Position numbers and translations under genes: made by a program
The notes under the pieces: model-generated
The model's input: the letters and a program-made list of their open reading frames with translations, nothing else
Database searches by the model: none
What the model was told of the DNA's origin: nothing
Assembly (NCBI GenBank): GCA_000697355.1
Contig: JNEN01000660.1
Span: forward strand, 1-64,000
DNA from: Syncephalastrum monosporum B8922
Taxonomy: Eukaryota > Mucoromycota > Mucoromycetes > Mucorales > Syncephalastraceae
Length of the DNA: 64,000 nt
Reading direction: 5' to 3'
Part shown: positions 32,742 through 43,476 of the stretch, in pieces
Numbering within the stretch: position 1 is the first letter of the stretch
How the letters are laid out: the number at the start of each line of letters is the position of its first letter

Positions 32742-35261
32742 CTAGACTTTACTGGAAAAGAACTTTTCAACGTGGCTATCCGATGATGTTGCCCGTAAAT
32801 GCTGAGACATGCACATGTTGGCTAATGTGGGCAAAAAGAATGAGTGAGTCTTTTGCTATGATATGCTTTCTTCTTTGCATCAAATATACCTGAGTCGAGT
32901 TCTTCTGCCAAGGTGAAGAAAGAGTATCCGACCTGGTACCAGCTCAACCGCTCGTGCCTTGGCACATTGGGCTGCTTTTCGGCACGGGCAAGAATCATGC
33001 GCTTGAGCTTGGTCAACAGTGTCTTTTTCTTGGCAAGCGCGCAAATATCCTGATAGGCTTCTTTGTGGTAGGCAGTATCCATGACATTGGCTAGCATATC
33101 GTTCGGGACGTCATCGTCATCGAGCGATAGCAAAAAGTCGATGGCTCCGCGAACATCATCCCGCTTGAGCCGCATATCCATTTGGATGGCATACCAGGTA
33201 TCCTTGCTCGTGCCACAGTCATCGCTGCTCAGGTACCGCTCGACGAGCGCCAAGCCAGCGTGGGTATCGATGCCACGCAGCGCTTCGGCTACGTTGAGGA
33301 GCTGGTTGCGATCCGAGGTCGCACCCAGGCGCCGGAGGAGAGTGTTCGACGCCAGCGTGATGTCAAAGTCAGTCGGCGAGGGCATCCCGACCGGGGTGAC
33401 GTGCTGGAGGAGGAGCTTCAGAAGGGTGGTGGCGCTGGATGCATTCGTCTTGGTGTGGCTCATCCACCACAGCGCGTCATACGCACGCGCGAGGCTCCAG
33501 GCAGCCATAAAGTCCTCACCGTCCAGGAGGCAGAGCAGCGGCACGAGCACGGCAAAACGCTTGTCGGCGAATTGGAGGGCTGTTTGCTGTACCATGGCTT
33601 CCATTTGGGGGCTCACCTTGGTCGACAGCGCGCGGTCGTCCTCGCTTGGCGCGATGGCACGCCAAAATGCAGTGGCGACCTCCTTGTGGGCCCCGACGTC
33701 CACGCAAAGTGCTTGTCTGAGTGAGCTCGGGTCAAACGGATGGGTATAGCTTTTGCGGAGATGGGTCAACAAGGTCTCCTTGGTCGACTGTGGCACGCTT
33801 TGCAATTGCTCCAACAGTTGCTTGTATTCGGGTTTTTCCTGGGCGATCTCCCACGCACCGGCGGAGCGCAGGAGGGCGATGCCTTCATAAGCAGCGATCA
33901 GGACTGTGCCGTGCTCGGTCGGAAGCAGATCCACGTTGCTGCTGGCCAGCGTGACGGTGTGTGTCCACGAGAGCAGCGTATCTATGGCGTCCGTCGCCCG
34001 CAGCTCGACCGTATCCTTCGGTGTCTTCCATACCGTCCACAGCTTGAGCTGGCTGTGTTCATGCGTGACGACGAATGTGAGCAGATTGTCCTCGGTAGGT
34101 TCGAGGCGCGCGACGTGGGCGAGGTCGGCACGGGCGATGGCGCCGTTCGGGCGTAGCGTGATGTCGTAGACGGCAAAGAAAGGGCGTTCGGTGTCGACAT
34201 AGACGACAAGCTTGGCATGGTTCGCATCGACTTTGGCAAACTGAGCGCCTGTGAGAGTCACACGATCGTGCATGGGTTCTTGTATGGGCTCAGGCATGGC
34301 ATGCGCCGGGTGATAGCTGCCTGGCATCAATGTGGTGGTGTCTACCTGATCCCGGCTGATCTGGTGCCCGTCCTGATCGAGGCGCGGGAGCTCTATGACC
34401 AATTGATGGACGCGCGTGTCCTGCCAGGCAACTAAACGGATGTGATGGTCACGGCGGACGGAGGCGGTCAAGTTGGTCTGGTCGAGTGCGAATGAGGACA
34501 GCGCGAGGGTGTCGGACGGGTCGTCCGCGTGCCGCATTGCATCCTCTGCGCCTTCAGGAAAAGAGACACCCATCTTGCGGAACACGCGCCACAGAGGATC
34601 AAAGTAGGACGATGTGTTTGTAGGCGGATCGACGCACAGCTTGTATTGTGTCAGAGAGCGTTCTATGGGATGAGGTGCGTTGAGAGCAATGCCAATAAAA
34701 GTATAATAAAAAAGGTACGGTACCTTGCGATATGTTCCAGATGGAGGCGTCCGGAGGGGCATGTTGATCTGTGTCCTGAATACGGTAGACTTGCCCGCCT
34801 GAGAACGCAACGGTGGCAGTGCCGTTGGGTGTAGCTGTCAAGAGGGTGGGCTGCGCGTGTGGCAGGCTCTTGATCACGCTTTGAATATGTCGTTTGAAAA
34901 AGTCGTCGATAGGCGCGTGGTGTTGAATGAGCTTGGCGTCCTGGGTCAACAGCCAGCAGGTGAGCGTGCTGCGATTCGACACGAGTACCATGCGCGTAAT
35001 AGGCGTCGTGTGGCGAATAACAAGAGGGTGAGACGACGTGTTTGTATCGGTCAGGGCGAAATGGCGCAGCTCGAGCACCTTGCTGTCCTGGACCAGCCTG
35101 GCATGGATAAAAGATCCGTCGGAATGCTTGTGGATCGCACAGTTCTGTGTCCTCGCGTGTGGCCGATCGCGAAGGGACGAGCTCCCATCGTATAAGAAAT
35201 TATGGGACTGCGGCTCTCCAGGAGCCAAAGCATAAAGTGGTAGTGGGACGGCCCTTGCCAT
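32742..35261 (-). CDS. Nucleoporin of the Nup120/Nup160 type (tentative)
   Basis: Predicted Y-complex scaffold component of the nuclear pore. Three exons fit: 35261-34724, 34662-32890 and 32821-32742, giving 796 aa. The N-terminal ~450 residues look like beta-propeller strands: a variable first part, LLTATPNGTATVAFSGGQVY, LTASVRRDHHIRLVAW and FVVTHEHSQLKLWTVW. The order and spacing follow the Nup160 propeller. The C-terminal half is alpha-helical. Compared with Nup120/Nup160 (about 1040-1440 aa) the helical tail is short. The last exon (26 codons) has weak support, so a longer 3' end may have been missed or the gene may be truncated. Similarity is by eye only; another propeller-solenoid protein is possible. 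Confidence 0.55.
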
Positions 35262-35689
35262 GCTATGTACAGAGTAGTGTGAAGACAAAAAGGAAAAGAA
35301 TTGACACGACCTTTTTTTTTTTCTTTTTTCTTTGTTGAGTTTCGTCCCCCCAATTTGGGTGCTTGCACCACTGGTTAAATGTGTCAAAAAATCAAGGAAA
35401 TCGAAAAGTGATAAGGGTTGCGCTTTAAGTTACGGGTGAAGGCAGTTGCTTCAACAAGGGCAATTAAAATCTTAGCGCTCCCAATATGTTCCTTGAACGT
35501 GTCATGTCTTGGAATCGGTAAGCTAACGGCAGCAGATATAGAAGGCATATATACTGGCCAACGATGGTATCTAGAGACTGGTACTACGGTAGATAGCTAG
35601 TGGATAGCTAGATATGGCTCTGGCCTTGACTTAGAAAACTTGCAGTGGCTGCGCGCCGTAAGAGATAGGTTTCTGGGGCATGCATCGGG
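35262..35689. other. Intergenic, nucleoporin promoter side
   Basis: The nucleoporin promoter with a T-rich tract (about 35310-35335 on this strand) and short GATAGCTAG direct repeats near 35590-35610. Nothing coding was recognised. Confidence 0.4.
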
Positions 35690-36340
35690 TAAATAAGGCT
35701 ATCATCAAGTACGTACAGCTTAGCTCTCAAATGAAAGACGACGGAGGTCGACCACGCCAAACTCGCTGCATCGCATATCGAAGCAGCGCGTACCTATGTA
35801 TGACATCTACCCTACGCCTGATTCTTATAGCTGTCCAGGCTCCGAGGAGATTGAACGTCGGATGATATCAAACAACTATATCGTTGAGCTGGCGTCCATG
35901 AGCCGAATTGGTTCACTCAATAAGTAAGGGCAGCTCTACTATTTCGAGTATATGATGTCGCCCGCCAAATACCCTATTACCGAGACCCGGATATTATTCG
36001 TTCCAAACGTGCGAACCTCGATGCCCTGATCTTATTCAAAACCCTTCGTCATTCGAAACGTTCACTTGTAGAGCGATTCTCAGAGCTGAGCCTCAGAGTT
36101 GCGATGGCCGAACAGAGTGCGAACATGCGCCAGCGGCAATACCACGAAGTGTTACTTGTCTGAAGTTATGTCGCATACCCGTTAGCGAGCAAGGCATCCC
36201 GAACCTCTTGGAGAGGGAGTTGCTGAGCCCCGTGCCCGCATTTTGTCAGATATCTATGGTGCAGAGGCGTATATTGCACAAAGATTTCCCTCCATTGCTG
36301 CTGCGGGTCTATATGGGAGCGAGGCCTGCAGCATGTGAGA
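35690..36340 (+). pseudogene. Decayed gene with several frame breaks, family unknown
   Basis: Successive blocks in different plus-strand frames read like one protein. 35739-35800 gives VDHAKLAASHIEAARTYV. 35795-35925 gives MYDIYPTPDSYSCPGSEEIE and ELASMSRIGSLNK, then a stop. 35930-36165 gives YYRDPDIIRSKRANLDALIL and AMAEQSANMRQRQYHEVL, then a stop. 36200-36330 gives EPLGEGVAEPRARILSDIYG and AAGLYGSEACSM, then a stop. No start codon or splice sites join them, so at least three frame breaks are needed. The composition (Arg/Glu/Leu, helical) could suit a Gag-like or other repeat-encoded protein, but I do not recognise it. Confidence 0.45.
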
Positions 36341-36515
36341 TGTACCTATGCACACTCTAGACAGATCAACCGATACCCTTTGAACAGGGCGGAGCGAGCT
36401 TTTGCTTCCATTCCATCGCGGGCTTACTCCATGTAGCCGTAGCAGTTATTCTCCCAGAATAATTGACAGAGACACTTGGCCAGAGTAGAGGTTCCGTATG
36501 ATATCTTTGATGTTT

Positions 36516-37032
36516 TTAATCCTTTTCTAAATTGATGGCGTTACCAAATTTGGCGTAGAGGTCCTTTTTGAGGTCGGCCATCTTGTTATGCACTTCGTCC
36601 ATCTTGTTCTTGTGGTCCTGGATCTCTCCATCGAGACGCTCTGATTCTTTTCCGACGCGTTCCAGCGCCTCTGCTACCGGTACATGCACAAAGGCATCAC
36701 CAATCTTGTGCCGAATCGGCTCGTCTTCATCGGCCAGCTCGAGTTCCATCGCGACATCATCCAGGTACTCCTTCTCTTGCTACATAAAACGCGCATGAGA
36801 GACCCTCAGCGACAGCGTTTGTGATGGTACCTTGAGTTTCTCGTAGTGTTCCTCGAGATCATCGATTTTGGCGTTGTATTTGCTAAATTGGTTGATCTTT
36901 TGTTGATCTTGCCAGGACACCTCGACCTCGGCGTCGCCTTCGGACTTCTCATTCAGCTAGTATGATACCACGGCAAGGTTAGCTTGGCACTACGGGAGTT
37001 GGCGACATACGCACCATGCGAATACTTGACAT
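36516..37032 (-). CDS. GIM3: Prefoldin subunit 4
   Basis: Beta-type subunit of the hexameric prefoldin chaperone, which hands nascent actin and tubulin to the CCT chaperonin. Three exons fit: 37032-37015 (only 18 nt, MSSIRM), 36956-36831 and 36779-36516, giving 135 aa. EVEVSWQDQQKINQFSKYN starts the first coiled-coil helix. DEDEPIRHKIGDAFVHVPV is the conserved beta-hairpin region of prefoldin 4, and the second helix ends DLYAKFGNAINLEKD. Length and motif order match eukaryotic PFDN4. It is on the opposite strand from RPC4, with about 1 kb between their starts. Confidence 0.95.
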
Positions 37033-38054
37033 TGTTTATGGGGTGCGGGTATGTAAAAAGTAAGGTGGAGGGCCTAACTCAAGGGACGTACGCGCCAAAT
37101 CATTATTTCCCTATGACAGCGGAGCCCGGAAATGCCGAAATGATTGGTCGACGTCCTCCGTGGAAAACATAAGTGCTGTAGGTGGGGGGGAATCCACCTA
37201 TCGACCGTGCACGTAGCTTATGTTGAAACACCTTCCGAGAATGTCGTGCCGACCGAAACAATGGTGGAGACTGTAGATATAACTGGAGAGGGACCGGGAA
37301 GCTGTATGCAGTTTTTCTATATGGCTCCCTATTATTCGGTTAATACGCTGCTTTGTATCTGTTTGAATCTGACATACTCGGCTGATAAAAGAGTATATTA
37401 ACAATCGCTATCCACCGCTCTCATTCTTTGTATCTTTACCGGAAGCTAAGGCACAAGTCATGTATCCGGAAGCATCAGGGTCTGGCTGACTGGCCATTAT
37501 TTCTAGGGATGGCGGCCTTTTTTTTTTTACCTACGGCGGCGCATCAAGCTGTTTGGTACATATCCAGACGCGAGAAAAAAAAGGGGAGATGCCTGGACCT
37601 GCTTACACATACTGCAAGTCGGATGAAAGCACGGCACGTTGTCGTCCAGAGTGACAACAGGAAACCTGTTTCAATGAATATTGCACAAGCCAGATTTGTC
37701 CATGCTGCCTGCAATCGGATAAAGCAAACCATAGCGCTGATGATGAAAAGCCTTCCCTTTGCGGGCAAGAGGCCCATGTGCTACGACCGCCTTTTTTCCA
37801 AGGGCCAAGCAGCTCTGGTTTCAGCAAGAAGGGAAAAAGGGAAGAGAAAGCTGGTCACCGAAGACACTAACGATGAGCTGAAAAGAAAAGTGGATAAGAA
37901 TGATATCCCTCCCCTGAACAGGGCGGCTCTGGGCATTTTGCCCGTCTACGGTTTCTATGTAAATTTGAAAGTCCCTCTCCCGATCTCGCGCCACACATTT
38001 TTTTTGACGCTTCACTTTTTTTCCTTCTGCATATATTATATATCATATCACTCA
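37033..38054. other. Intergenic between divergent prefoldin 4 and RPC4
   Basis: This holds both promoters. The frame of RPC4 stays open for about 600 nt upstream of its proposed start (from ~37428). The upstream part does not resemble RPC4 and includes low-complexity T-rich segments (37990-38040), so it is taken as chance or 5' leader. A TATATTATATATC tract lies at 38032-38044, just before the start codon. Confidence 0.45.
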
Positions 38055-39534
38055 ATGGAAGACAGACCCGTTTCTTCGCCATCGGTCAATAAATCCACAC
38101 GTAAATTCGCTCCAAGCGTGCGTGGCAGCCGCGGTGGTGCCAGTGCCCGAGGCCGTGGTGGGCGATCGGCGCCCAGCAGTTCTAGCAGCACTGCAGAAGC
38201 GAGTTCAGCAAACACAACCGAAGAAGCGGCTCCGCCCCCGAGCCCGTCTCGTCCTCTCGGCAGTCTTCGTCCTGAAAGTGGCCAGGAAGGTCGTCTTGGG
38301 AGCGTACACGACAGTAATCGGACACGCGGTGGTGCGGCCAAGGTAAAAAGAAAGAATCAAGATTGCTAGGTTCCGATCCCTGATTGCCCGATCATGGCCC
38401 TCTGTAGATGAAATTCAAACCGACTGTGCCAGCCAAGCGTAACAAAAAAGAGCCGGTGAAGCCGTCTTCGATTGACGAAAGACTGAAGGAGCAACAGGGC
38501 CGTGGCGGACGCGGTGGACGCGGGGGTGGACGCGGTCGAGGTCGTGGCCGAGGCCGGGACATCATCGTCGAGAGCTCTGCGTCCGGTTTCTTTTCCTTGG
38601 GTCCGTCCGCCATGTCACAGCGGTCGCGCATGGCTGGCACTGGCTCGTTTGCCACGTTTGGCGGCGACGCACACGGCGCCGAGCGAGGCGAGAGCAGCGC
38701 GCACTCCGATATGCAGGCCATGTTTGAAGGTGCCGTGGATGGTGCTACGCCTGTCGTGTTCCCGCACGTGGCCAGAACCGCAGGCGAACTCGACCCGAGC
38801 GATCTCACCACACAGCGTCAAAAGATACCCTGGCTGCCTGCTTCCGACGACCAAGCGACGCTGGCCAAACCCAAATCAGAGGACAAAAGGATGCCTCGAG
38901 GTAAGTTGATCAAAGGAAAAGGCATGGCATGGTTATGGGAAGGTGAACTGATTGATTGGATGGCGATTTAGTCAAGAGAGAGTCCGATATGGACCAGGAT
39001 GACGACGCACACGCCCATGCCCAATGGCTCATGAACGAGGACGCCCCGGCACAGAACGTATTTGGCGTGACCCGCAACGGACAGGTCGCCTCCATCGCAG
39101 ACGAAGAGTTCCTCTTTTTCCAGTTGCCGTCGACCCTGCCCCAATTTGACAAGGAGGAAGAGGACGCAGATGTGGAGATGAAGGCCGACAAGGGCAAGCA
39201 ACCGGAAAAGCAGCAGCAGCAACAGCAGCAGCAGCAACAACCATTGCCTGAGGCAGCCAAGGCAGACTCCTTAGAAAACAAGATGAAAGCATTAGAACTG
39301 AACGAGGTCGAGTCGGGCCAGATTGGTACGCTGGTGGTACTCAAGAGCGGCAAAATGAAGCTCCGTCTAGGCAATATCTTGTTGGATGTCCAGCAAGGCA
39401 TGCGCTCGACCTTCCTCGAGGATGTCATGGTCGTGGATGCCGACTCGAGTCAAAACAAAAAGATTGTGGAGCTCGGTCATATTGTACAAAAGTTTGTCTG
39501 CATGCCAGACATGGATGCTCTCTTGCGCGAGTAA
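38055..39534 (+). CDS. RPC4: RNA polymerase III subunit RPC4 (C53)
   Basis: Subunit of Pol III that, with RPC5/C37, forms the TFIIF-like module for initiation, termination and reinitiation. Three exons fit: 38055-38342, 38408-38900 and 38972-39534, giving 447 aa. The N-terminus is Ser/Arg/Gly-rich with RG repeats. MKFKPTVPAKRNKKEP at the start of exon 2 is the conserved N-terminal RPC4 box, followed by an RGG run. The conserved C-terminal domain includes FFQLPSTLPQFD and GQIGTLVVLKSGKMKLRLGN, with LGHIVQKFVCMPD near the end. A Gln run at ~300 interrupts the acidic linker. The next gene starts only 124 bp downstream on the same strand. Confidence 0.93.
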
Positions 39535-39657
39535 AACATACAATAAATATGTATCTCTATACATATATATATATATTCTTGTAACATCTTCGTTTGTATC
39601 TTTGTCCCTGTCTCTGTCTCTTTCTTTCCGCTTATTTTCAGTCAACGATATTCACTC

Positions 39658-40663
39658 ATGTGGGCTCTTCTGGTGTCGTTGACCGTGGTCATCTCTCTCC
39701 TCCTCTATGGCTATGGGATACTGGTCAACTTTGACAGGGTGCGAGACATGCAGCGCGAGTTCGGCAATGTGCTTCTCTTGACTGCTCATCCTGATGACGA
39801 GTGCATGTTCTTTGGTCCTACCTTGCAAGCCTTGCGTCATCCCACGCGCGTGCATGTCCTATGTCTGTCGACAGGTAAAGCAGAATAGAAAACAAGGTGG
39901 TCTGGTTGTTAAGCAACTGGTTGTTGGACAGGCAACGCGGAAGGGCTTGGTGAGACGCGTAAAAAGGAACTGCAGAAAAGCTGCCAGGTCTTTCAACTGA
40001 GTCGAGCCAATGTCAAGGCCATCGAGCATCCGTACGTGAAAAGACTGTATACAGACAGAAAAAAAAGGAGGGAGAGGAGAGTTGACTTTGTGTACTAACG
40101 TGTCCGTCCTTTTCTGCGCTGTGTACGTCTAGTGAGCTGCAAGATGGCATGACAACTGAATGGTCTCCTCAGGTCATTGCTGGTGTCATTGAGAATCATG
40201 TCAAAAAACATGCGATTGACACGGTATATACTCGGAGGAAGAAAGAAAAAGAAAGTCAATTGACACACCATTGTAGATTGTGACGTTTGATGAACACGGT
40301 GTCTCGGGCCACCCAAACCATAAGGCCGCGTTCTTTGGCGCAAAGTAAGGTTTATTTTCGAAAAAGAAAAAGGAAAGCTGACCCGAGTTATCGACACATA
40401 GAGCGTTTGCGAGTCAATCGAAGCGACGCGTGGCGTTGTACAAGCTCGTGTCGATCTCGCTTGTGCGCAAGTATATCGGCATAGCTGACCTGATCGCGTG
40501 CAAGGTTCTTCAGACACCGGTGCTGGTATCGTCGCCAGGGGACTACTGGATGACTCTCAAGGCGATGCGGCAACACGTTAGTCAATTGGTTTGGTTTCGA
40601 TATTTGTATGTGTCATTTTCGAGGTATATGTTTATCAATGAACTGAAGAAGGAAGACTTGTGA
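39658..40663 (+). CDS. GPI12: GlcNAc-PI de-N-acetylase (PIG-L/Gpi12)
   Basis: Removes acetate from N-acetylglucosaminyl-phosphatidylinositol, the second step of GPI-anchor synthesis, on the cytosolic face of the ER. Five exons fit: 39658-39874, 39932-40031, 40133-40223, 40277-40344 and 40402-40663, giving 245 aa. An N-terminal membrane segment (LLVSLTVVISLLLYGYGI) is followed by the zinc-binding LLTAHPDDECMFF. The second catalytic motif is FDEHGVSGHPNH. All active-site residues are present, so it should be active. Introns are 46-101 nt. Size and topology match yeast Gpi12 (304 aa) and human PIGL (252 aa). Confidence 0.95.
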
Positions 40664-41039
40664 GGAAAGGAACAAATAGACTTTGGATCCGATGCTAATG
40701 ATAATAATATTGAGAATGATATCGAATGAGGAGGTCATGATGGGATGGATGCTGGTGAAGCAATAATAAAATGTTGTGATAATAATAATCCCGACACACT
40801 CACAACACACAACACACACACACACACGCACATTAAACCCATCCATTTATATCGTCTCTTTACGCTTCTCTTTCCTTCCCTCTCTCGTTTTGGGGTCCTT
40901 CTTTCCTTTCCTTTTGTTTCCGACCCTTCCCTTTCCTATTTCACTTCCCTCCCTCTTTTTGAATTTCCTTTTTTCACTCTTTTCTCTTTCCTCTTCCCTC
41001 CATTTTTCTTGTACTTTTCTTCCACATTTTTTTATTCTC
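40664..41039. other. Intergenic with CA repeat and pyrimidine-rich promoter
   Basis: An (AC)n tract at about 40795-40830 is followed by almost 190 nt that are nearly pure pyrimidine (C/T) up to the HMG-box start codon. Such CT-rich leaders are common upstream of fungal genes. Nothing coding was recognised. Confidence 0.6.
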
Positions 41040-42442
41040 ATGGCCGAAAACAACCCTCCACCCACCCACACGAATCATACGACTGAAGGTATTTCCCTAA
41101 AAGAGGAATATTCGAGATCAACTCAAAAAAGTAGCAGACCTAGCTCCAGAAAAATACAAGCTGCTGAAACGACGCATCCGGGAAATCGAAGAGGTAAAGA
41201 AGGAAGAAAAAAAAAACAAGGAAGGCCGAAAAGCCCATAAAGGACGCGTCCATAGCTCATACGTTTTCTTATAGGATAACGATGTCATCCATGGCAAGCT
41301 TGCCAAAGCCAGAAAACAAATCAAGCGCCTGCGTGTGGAGCGACTGTACGTGAAATTGACCGAGACAGGAAAAAAAAAAAAAAAAAAAAAAAGACTCATA
41401 AAACTCATAAACCAATGCAGTGTCCTCTTGGAAGAACTTGACGGGCCGTCTTCTCGGCGAGAAAAGCGACACGGCCATGTGGCTGACTCGGACATGTCAG
41501 ACGCAGAAGAATCGATCGTGGTATGTTGTCTAAAAGCGAGCCGTCTTTCTTTTTTTTTTTCTTTTTTTTTTTGTTTTTTTTCGCTGATCACGTCGGCCGG
41601 TCGATTGGTCCATGTTTGGGTCTATTGTTGTATAGTCGGAAGCAACCTCGAACGCGGTGGCGAAAAAGAGCCGAAAGGTGAAACACTCCCAGCAACAACA
41701 ACAGCAGCAGCAGCAACAGGAAACGGCAGCCCAGCGCCGCAAACGCGATCCGAATGCACCCAAGGGTCCGGGCAATGTCTTTTTCTTGTACTGTCGAATG
41801 GAGCGTGACAAGATCAAAGATGAAGTGCCTAATGAGAGCCTGGGCGAGGTCACTCGTTTGCTCGGCCAAAAGTGGAAAGCGCTCTCCAAAGAAGAAAAAC
41901 AGGTAAATTTTTTTGCTGTTGCGAAGGAAGGAACTGGACTCATCCAATGGATGATGCCTTAGAAATATTATGACATGTACCGAAAAGAAATGAACGAGTA
42001 CGAAGAGGCCATGAAGTCCTACACAGCAACCTCCTCCTCCGCACCCACGCCAAGCACGCCCACCAGCGCAGCAGTAGCAGCCTCAGCAGAAGAACCCGAC
42101 GCAGTAACTGATGCGAGTAAAGTCGATGCTGAGGAGATTGATATGCTCCAGGACGAAGATGACGACGAAGAAGAGGACGTGGATGTCAAGCCTGATGATC
42201 TGGCCCTATCTGAGACGCCCAGTGCTCAACCGTCACCGTCACCCGTGGGCACCGCTGTCAACATGCTTGATACGGCAAATAATGCTGATACGGCCGCTGC
42301 TAGTACTACAACTGCCGTTAATGTTGTTCCTCCTGCGTCTCCTTCTGCTGCTGCCGCACAGCCATCCAACGAACAGCAGTCATCCCAACCTCCTTCTCCT
42401 CCTCCGTCGTCACACACCTTGACTGATAATGACCCGCAATAA
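41040..42442 (+). CDS. HMG-box protein (Nhp10/HMGB-like)
   Basis: Nuclear protein with one HMG box that should bend or bind DNA without strong sequence specificity. Six exons fit: 41040-41088, 41132-41193, 41275-41345, 41421-41520, 41636-41902 and 41963-42442, giving 342 aa. An N-terminal coiled coil (VADLAPEKYKLLKRRIREIE ... ARKQIKRLRVERLVLLEELD) is followed by a run of ten Gln. The HMG box starts RKRDPNAPKGPGNVFFLYCR and contains EVTRLLGQKWKALSKEEKQK. The tail is Ala/Ser/Pro-rich with an acidic block. Coiled coil plus HMG box recalls Nhp10-type INO80 subunits; that link is inference. The first intron is only 43 nt. The third intron holds a run of 23 A. Confidence 0.8.
41370..41392. repeat. 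A23 homopolymer in an intron of the HMG-box gene
   Basis: A run of 23 A lies in the third intron of the HMG-box gene. Such runs are prone to length error in sequencing and assembly; here it does not touch coding sequence. Confidence 0.9.
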
Positions 42443-42503
42443 GCATCCTAACCCTCATCATTCGCCCTTTTTTTTTTTTTCCTTCTCTCTTTTATTCTTG
42501 AAC

Positions 42504-43247
42504 TTAATTGATCGGTTTGATCTGTCATAGATAGAAAACAATGAATAAGATACATACATACATACATACACATAGTATTTATAAAGCACTTTACCTTGAA
42601 ATGCAGCGTAATGAGGGAGAACACAAAAGCCTTGAGGTCCTGCACAAGGTAATAAAAGCTGCGGAGACCCTCAGGATCTTTGCTCTCATTGACTTCCATC
42701 AGCGAACTCAATTTGGAGGTCTAATGACAACAATTGAGTTGAGTATAAGAGGAAAAAAAACGCGTCCAAGTGGCAGATCTTACCTCAAAGGAGATGTGTT
42801 CATTGCCCAACCGAATCTCGAGCTCTTGGCTACCGACGACGTTCTTGGTCGGCCAGTCCTTGTCATCCTCCCTACAGCAGAGGTTAGTGCTGGGCGTGTG
42901 TCTACGCGTCTCACGTCAGACGTACTTCATCACTTGGCTGTCTTCGACGATGCGCTTCAGTTCCTGCAGCACGGATGGGCTCACCACCACTAACAAACGT
43001 ATGAGCGAATGAAGAGGGCAAAAGAAGCAACGTACTCTCTTTCCGGATCAGCTTGTCGTTTCTGTAGTTGGAGTTGTTGGCGTATCGGCAATGGCCGTCA
43101 CTGCGAAACTCGAATTCTAAAAACTCGTGGCCGAATCGACCTTTGTGTCCCGAGCTTTTTGGCTCGTGTCAGAACCAGACAAAGACGTTTGCTTTGAATT
43201 CTCGCATCTTACTAGTATCGCACGTAGAAATCGCCCACGTCAGCCAT
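42504..43247 (-). CDS. mago: Mago nashi, exon junction complex core protein
   Basis: Core exon-junction-complex subunit that pairs with Y14 to lock eIF4A3 on spliced mRNA. Six exons fit: 43247-43213, 43154-43036, 42989-42926, 42871-42784, 42720-42595 and 42521-42504, giving 149 aa. The sequence is nearly invariant across eukaryotes: [67 protein letters not shown] and the end LHFKIKPIN. The final exon has just 18 nt; reading through its intron would give an aberrant tail. Its presence implies that EJC-dependent mRNA marking is retained in this fungus. Confidence 0.96.
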
Positions 43248-43476
43248 GGTTATATATATGTGTGTGTGAGAGAGAGAGACAAAGAAAGAAAAAAGAGAGG
43301 CAGGTATGAATGAATGATTGACTGAATTTGGCTGCCCGCTCAATTCCCAATACGCAGTAGTGGCTTTTGGAGCCCGCACGCGCAAGTGAACATGAATACG
43401 ATGGAAGGATACGGTTATGAAGGAGTATATACGAGATGCTTTTACTTTTTTGTGTTTCTTCTTGTTGTACAATCTT

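Noticed and set aside
37428..38054. 600-nt in-frame extension upstream of RPC4
   Set aside because: It contains low-complexity T-rich stretches and nothing like an RPC4 N-terminus; the RPC4-type protein starts at 38055. An upstream start cannot be excluded without transcripts.
41089..41131. A 15-17-nt mini-intron in the HMG-box gene
   Set aside because: A normal 43-nt intron (41089-41131) keeps the frame and gives the expected coiled-coil start, so no exotic intron is needed.
40745..41240. Plus-strand open frame rich in Phe, Leu and Ser before the HMG gene
   Set aside because: It reads the pyrimidine-rich promoter and first exons in other frames; composition is low complexity.
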